Assembly: GCA_016926235.1 (NCBI GenBank)
Contig: JAFGOZ010000212.1
Coordinates: forward strand, 1-57,420
Source of the DNA: Bacteroidales bacterium
GTDB taxonomy: Bacteria; Bacteroidota; Bacteroidia; Bacteroidales; UBA10428
Length of the DNA: 57,420 nt
Direction: 5' to 3'
Shown: in pieces, positions 54,087-57,420 of the stretch
Position numbering within the stretch: the stretch's first letter is position 1
Layout: each line of letters opens with the position of its first letter
Program-made: the position numbers and the translations under genes
The notes under the pieces: model-generated
Told to the model about the DNA's origin: nothing
The model's database searches: none
Seen by the model: only the letters and a program-made list of their open reading frames with translations

Positions 54087-54917
54087 TTATTTTACCTCAC
54101 AAACACAGCGAAACCCAATATCTGTATCAGGTTTTTCGTATATCCCGGAGAAATTTACCACACAATAAAAGGATCCCTGATTATACGATCCTCCTTTTAA
54201 TAAATAGATTTCTTCATTGTTCGATTTTTGTGTTACAATCTCAGCTACATTCCCGGCCATACAGTATATGCCATATGCATTGGGAGCATAATTATTGGTT
54301 GGGCAGGTTAGGTACGATTTGTATGGATCCCATTTTTCACCAAAAGACCAAATGCAGGAATTTACCTGCGCCCGGCAATTTCCTTTTTTATCAATCATGG
54401 TTGTCCCTTCCCAGGGGAAGATGGCTTGATCGTTTCCCCCTTTGGCAGCAAATTCCCATTCTTCAATAGTAGGTAAACGATAGCTAATGGTTTTGTTTTG
54501 ATCATCATTTTGCACTTCTTCTTTACTTCTTTCTTTTCGCCATTTACAATAACCTGCTGCTTGTTTCGGAGATACTCCTACCACCGGATATATATTAAAG
54601 CCTGGATGTCTGAAATAATACTCAACATAGGGGTCATTATAACCCATGGGGTCTCTCCAAACCAGTGTGTCGGGTAAAGCTTTTATATATTCTTCACTTC
54701 TGTATCCATATTTATTACTTAACCATGAGAGATATTCTTTATATTTCTCATTCGATACTTCTTCTATATCAATATATAAATTATCCTTTAGCCAAACCAT
54801 TCCGGAAGGAGCCTGTTTGTTCATCTTTTTTCGTTCTGAATTGGTTTTTTGAGCCTGGATCTCCGGCAAAAAGCATAAGATTAGAAGGCCAAGAAGGTAA
54901 TATTTTAATTTCTTCAT
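54087..54917 (-). CDS. Secreted SUMF1/FGE-sulfatase-domain protein
   Basis: A 276-residue protein with signal MKKLKYYLLGLLILCFLPEIQAQ region. The formylglycine-generating-enzyme-like fold is seen in order: GMVWLKDNLYIDIEEVSNEKY, a central VVGVSPKQAAGYCKWRK, RLPTIEEWEFAAKGG, NAYGIYCMAGNVAEIV and a final GFRCVCE. The true FGE copper-site cysteine pair does not appear in the usual place, so enzyme activity is unlikely. GldJ/GldK-type gliding and T9SS proteins share this fold, and a T9SS cargo gene is nearby. It is 16 bases after the stop of the upstream minus-strand gene and so co-transcribed with it. Confidence 0.8.
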   Translation of the reverse strand: MKKLKYYLLGLLILCFLPEIQAQKTNSERKKMNKQAPSGMVWLKDNLYIDIEEVSNEKYKEYLSWLSNKYGYRSEEYIKALPDTLVWRDPMGYNDPYVEYYFRHPGFNIYPVVGVSPKQAAGYCKWRKERSKEEVQNDDQNKTISYRLPTIEEWEFAAKGGNDQAIFPWEGTTMIDKKGNCRAQVNSCIWSFGEKWDPYKSYLTCPTNNYAPNAYGIYCMAGNVAEIVTQKSNNEEIYLLKGGSYNQGSFYCVVNFSGIYEKPDTDIGFRCVCEVK

Positions 54918-54933
54918 AATAATTGTAAATTCA

Positions 54934-57129
54934 TTAGTATATGTTGGGATTTTTTATTCCCATAAAATATCCCCACGTTTCATATTCAAAATCTATTAAT
55001 TGATCCTCAATTCTTTGAGCTTCTATTTCAATTTGTATTCCGGTGACATACTCAGATATTCTGCGATTATTATATAAATTGGATTCACCTGTGATGGAAC
55101 CTCCATAGTATCTGAAAAAGAATACATCATCCAGGTTTTTAATATAAGAAGGCACTTTATTTTCCTGTAGGGATATTTGGGAGAAGGATTTACGAACAGG
55201 ATCAAGGTATACCCAAAATAATTCTTTTTCTTTCCCCGTGATTTTATTCTTCACAACGGGACAGAATCCTATTGGACGACATCCCATTATAACACGTTCG
55301 TTATCAAAAAAAAATATTTCTTTCATAATGTATGATGCTATTTCCTGTTCTTCAGGATTATAACTGGAAAGTACTTCAGCTAAGGTCATGGAGTCGCCAA
55401 AGTCATGAAATTTGTCAATTTTAAATACAGGAAAATCACCCTTTGTTGCCCCTTCCAATATAATGTCTAAAAGAGTAATGTCATTAAAGAGTAAAGGATT
55501 TTGATCTTCCTTCAATGATCTATAGATACTTTTTGACCATATTACATCCCTTTCAGGCAGGTTATAATAATCATAATACCCATCTTTGTTTCTTTGCATT
55601 GAATAAGGATTATTATCCAAAAGGAGAGTCAGAGGATTTTGCGGATTGGCCGAATAGATGGTTTTATATTCATAACCCAGGTTGTAGTCTCTTACCATTA
55701 TTAGTTTGTTATTACTCCAGAGCGCCCAGATACCGGTCTTTAGGTTATTGTTGTACCGGCCTGCTACCTGTACATCATTTTTTGCATAAACGAAATATCC
55801 GTTCAAGCGCCCATCTTGTATTTCATAGCTCGTATTTTTACGGCTTACTACTTTATTTTCATCTTTTTGTTCATCCTTCAGTTTATTTGAATAAGCATAA
55901 AATCCTTCTGCAATAATATCATCAATATCAGGAACATTTGGATATTCAACAGGGGGTTCAATGGTTAATTTATTTCCTTCCTTTGTAAAATAATAGTGTT
56001 TTTTAAGCTTTCCTTTTTTAGTAAAGTAATACCAATCGCCGCATTTCTGTCCTCCACAATATTCTCCTGTGTATTTAGGTATAATATCGTTTTTTGGCTC
56101 TCCACTTTCCTTGTCAATCTTATAAGGGTAAAATGACCAGGTTAAACCGTCTGATATTTTTTTCACTGATGATTTTTCATCTTCTACATCAACAGGTTCA
56201 AATTCTTCTTGTTCTTTCTTGCTTTTATAAATCAGATCCTCAAGACCCCAGTATTCTATTAATGGATTTACTTTCAAATAGGTACTGATACTATCCTTTG
56301 AGGAATCTTTATCTTTGCTGTATTTTGTTTTAGAGGTCTCTATAACCCACAGATTTTCGTCTTTAACACATCTAAAAGAAAGATAGGGTGACGAGTTGTC
56401 AAAGTACTGGTAGTATCCATTTTCATTCCAATAGTTTTGACGTCTGAGATATGAAGTCCCTAAAATTTTGCGGCGTTTTGATGCCGGATGATCATACTCA
56501 TTAGGAATAATTTCTTCTTTTATAGGTACAGGATTTATATCGGAAACAAAATAATGTGGAGACTCATCATAAGCATTTAAAGACCAATCGGTATAATATT
56601 TTCCAAAATCATGTGGAGCATCAAGCTTATTGAGGAAGTAATAAGCTGCTCCCCATTCGTATTTTGAAGGTAAACGATAAAAAAATTCTATAGACCCGGG
56701 TTCATTCTCCCGGATGGTTTTCCACTTGCAAAACTGAATGGCAGCATACCAGGTTACAGCAATTACAGGGTATTCATCAAACTCATTTGTGTTAAGGTAT
56801 CGGTTGTATACCTCTTTTGTAAAGCATGAAGACAAAGGCAATAATTTGGTGTATTCTTCTTTTGATACCTGGTCCTTGGTTTCTTTGAGGAATGTCTTGT
56901 ATTCCTTTAATGTAATGAGTTGACTAATCTTGAATTCTTTCGTATTTATTATACCCTCTTGTTCCTGATACTGATAGGTAATGGGATAGTCCATGTTATA
57001 ATCCCTTTGCTTATGTGTAAAAGTTTGGGGCGGTATTATATAATAGTGTGTTTGTGCAGAAGCAATATATAAGCTGACAAATAAAACTACAAAAATCGTT
57101 AAGAACTGTTTAAAATATCTGTTTATCAT
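54934..57129 (-). CDS. Secreted SUMF1-like protein with MORN-like repeats
   Basis: A 731-residue protein from the ATG at 57129, which gives a clean signal (FVVLFVSLYIASAQ); an upstream in-frame ATG at 57303 would add 58 residues of unlikely composition. N-terminal part (~30-270) is SUMF1-like: AVTWYAAIQFCKWK, RLPSKYEWGAAYYF, LSFRCVKD. Middle part (~290-520) has MORN/YwqK-like repeats (TGEYCGGQKCGDWYYF, KKGKLKKHYYF, VAGRYNNNLKTGIWALW). C-terminal ~200 residues are unrecognised, with a GCRPIGFCPVVKNK segment. It is the first gene of a two-gene unit with the FGE-like protein. Function unknown; a surface or T9SS-linked role is possible. Confidence 0.65.
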   Translation of the reverse strand: MINRYFKQFLTIFVVLFVSLYIASAQTHYYIIPPQTFTHKQRDYNMDYPITYQYQEQEGIINTKEFKISQLITLKEYKTFLKETKDQVSKEEYTKLLPLSSCFTKEVYNRYLNTNEFDEYPVIAVTWYAAIQFCKWKTIRENEPGSIEFFYRLPSKYEWGAAYYFLNKLDAPHDFGKYYTDWSLNAYDESPHYFVSDINPVPIKEEIIPNEYDHPASKRRKILGTSYLRRQNYWNENGYYQYFDNSSPYLSFRCVKDENLWVIETSKTKYSKDKDSSKDSISTYLKVNPLIEYWGLEDLIYKSKKEQEEFEPVDVEDEKSSVKKISDGLTWSFYPYKIDKESGEPKNDIIPKYTGEYCGGQKCGDWYYFTKKGKLKKHYYFTKEGNKLTIEPPVEYPNVPDIDDIIAEGFYAYSNKLKDEQKDENKVVSRKNTSYEIQDGRLNGYFVYAKNDVQVAGRYNNNLKTGIWALWSNNKLIMVRDYNLGYEYKTIYSANPQNPLTLLLDNNPYSMQRNKDGYYDYYNLPERDVIWSKSIYRSLKEDQNPLLFNDITLLDIILEGATKGDFPVFKIDKFHDFGDSMTLAEVLSSYNPEEQEIASYIMKEIFFFDNERVIMGCRPIGFCPVVKNKITGKEKELFWVYLDPVRKSFSQISLQENKVPSYIKNLDDVFFFRYYGGSITGESNLYNNRRISEYVTGIQIEIEAQRIEDQLIDFEYETWGYFMGIKNPNIY

Positions 57130-57420
57130 GGTATAAAATAATAAATGTAGATGAAATGAATATCTAAGATAATAAAAATGAGGGAATTTAATGGCATATG
57201 AGGGTCTTACTACTAAGGGTGTTATCTTGGAATGTTCACTATTTTTGCAACAACGTTGTGAACCTATGGAATAATTTACTAATTTAGGTCTTGAACTTAG
57301 CAAAACCTGACTATTTTCTATAGTTTAAATAGAGTTTATAATGAAATTTTCAACCAAAAGAGTATAATATGTTTGATCATAAAAATCAAAAAATGAAACA
57401 TCCATGATAAATCTTCTAAC
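57130..57420. other. Upstream region of the SUMF1-MORN gene, window end
   Basis: No gene. A 10-bp palindrome ACAACGTTGT (57250-57259) lies about 120 bases upstream of the start; no clear minus-strand -7 box was found. Confidence 0.35.

Noticed and set aside
53853..54200. 115-codon plus-strand open frame
   Set aside because: It overlaps the FGE-like gene at its end, has no recognisable motif and no signal; the opposite-strand gene is well supported.
57130..57303. Upstream extension of the SUMF1-MORN protein by 58 residues
   Set aside because: The ATG at 57129 starts a clean signal peptide; the extension would bury it and has unlikely composition.
1..57420. CRISPR array, phage genes or an intact insertion sequence
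   Set aside because: No regularly spaced repeats, no Cas, phage or transposase genes were seen; only short hairpins and cassette-like ends.

Overview
The window reads as a low-GC Bacteroidota chromosome, probably Bacteroidales or a relative. Supporting signs are a SusC/SusD pair, a hybrid two-component regulator with an AraC output domain, lipoproteins with acidic residues after the lipid-modified Cys, promoters of the TAnnTTTG type, and a large surface protein with a type IX secretion (T9SS) C-terminal sorting domain.

Region 1 (1-2700) is a patchwork of small unrelated genes. It starts with the 3' end of a BAAT/dienelactone-hydrolase-type gene, followed by a DUF4019-like lipoprotein and an unknown protein. 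The lipoprotein gene is bounded by sequences that look like integron cassette ends. The first bases of the unit are exactly complementary to the site after the gene, and that site folds as paired R and L boxes.

Region 2 (2700-6600) holds a RadC/JAB protein with a nuclease-transposase-like tail, a half-length TolC-like protein overlapping an HlyD/CusB-type fusion protein with no pump gene, and a coiled-coil membrane protein.

Region 3 (6600-44540) is a large polysaccharide utilisation locus (PUL), best explained as acting on xyloglucan. A structured leader precedes a PA14-containing GH31 (alpha-xylosidase type), SusC, SusD and a putative surface glycan-binding lipoprotein, ending in a hairpin. 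A separate promoter then leads into a GH74 endo-xyloglucanase, GH2 beta-galactosidase, a clan GH-A (GH51-like) enzyme, a GH95 fucosidase/galactosidase-like enzyme and two GH97 enzymes with opposite catalytic signatures. After a cluster of REP-like hairpins come a second GH31 with PA14 in another position and two GH3 enzymes. The HTCS regulator and a TonB receptor/DUF4249 lipoprotein pair close the locus. In the model, GH74 cuts the backbone outside the cell, SusCD imports oligosaccharides, and the exo-enzymes remove Fuc/Gal/Ara, Xyl and Glc.

Region 4 (44541-57420) holds an aldo/keto reductase, a PAS histidine kinase with a Cys cluster, a nested inverted-repeat block, a 1579-residue beta-helix T9SS cargo protein, a double class II aldolase with a degenerate second half, and two adjacent SUMF1/FGE-type secreted proteins, one carrying MORN-like repeats. 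I found no rRNA, tRNA, CRISPR array or intact insertion sequence. All family calls are from reading motifs, not from searches.
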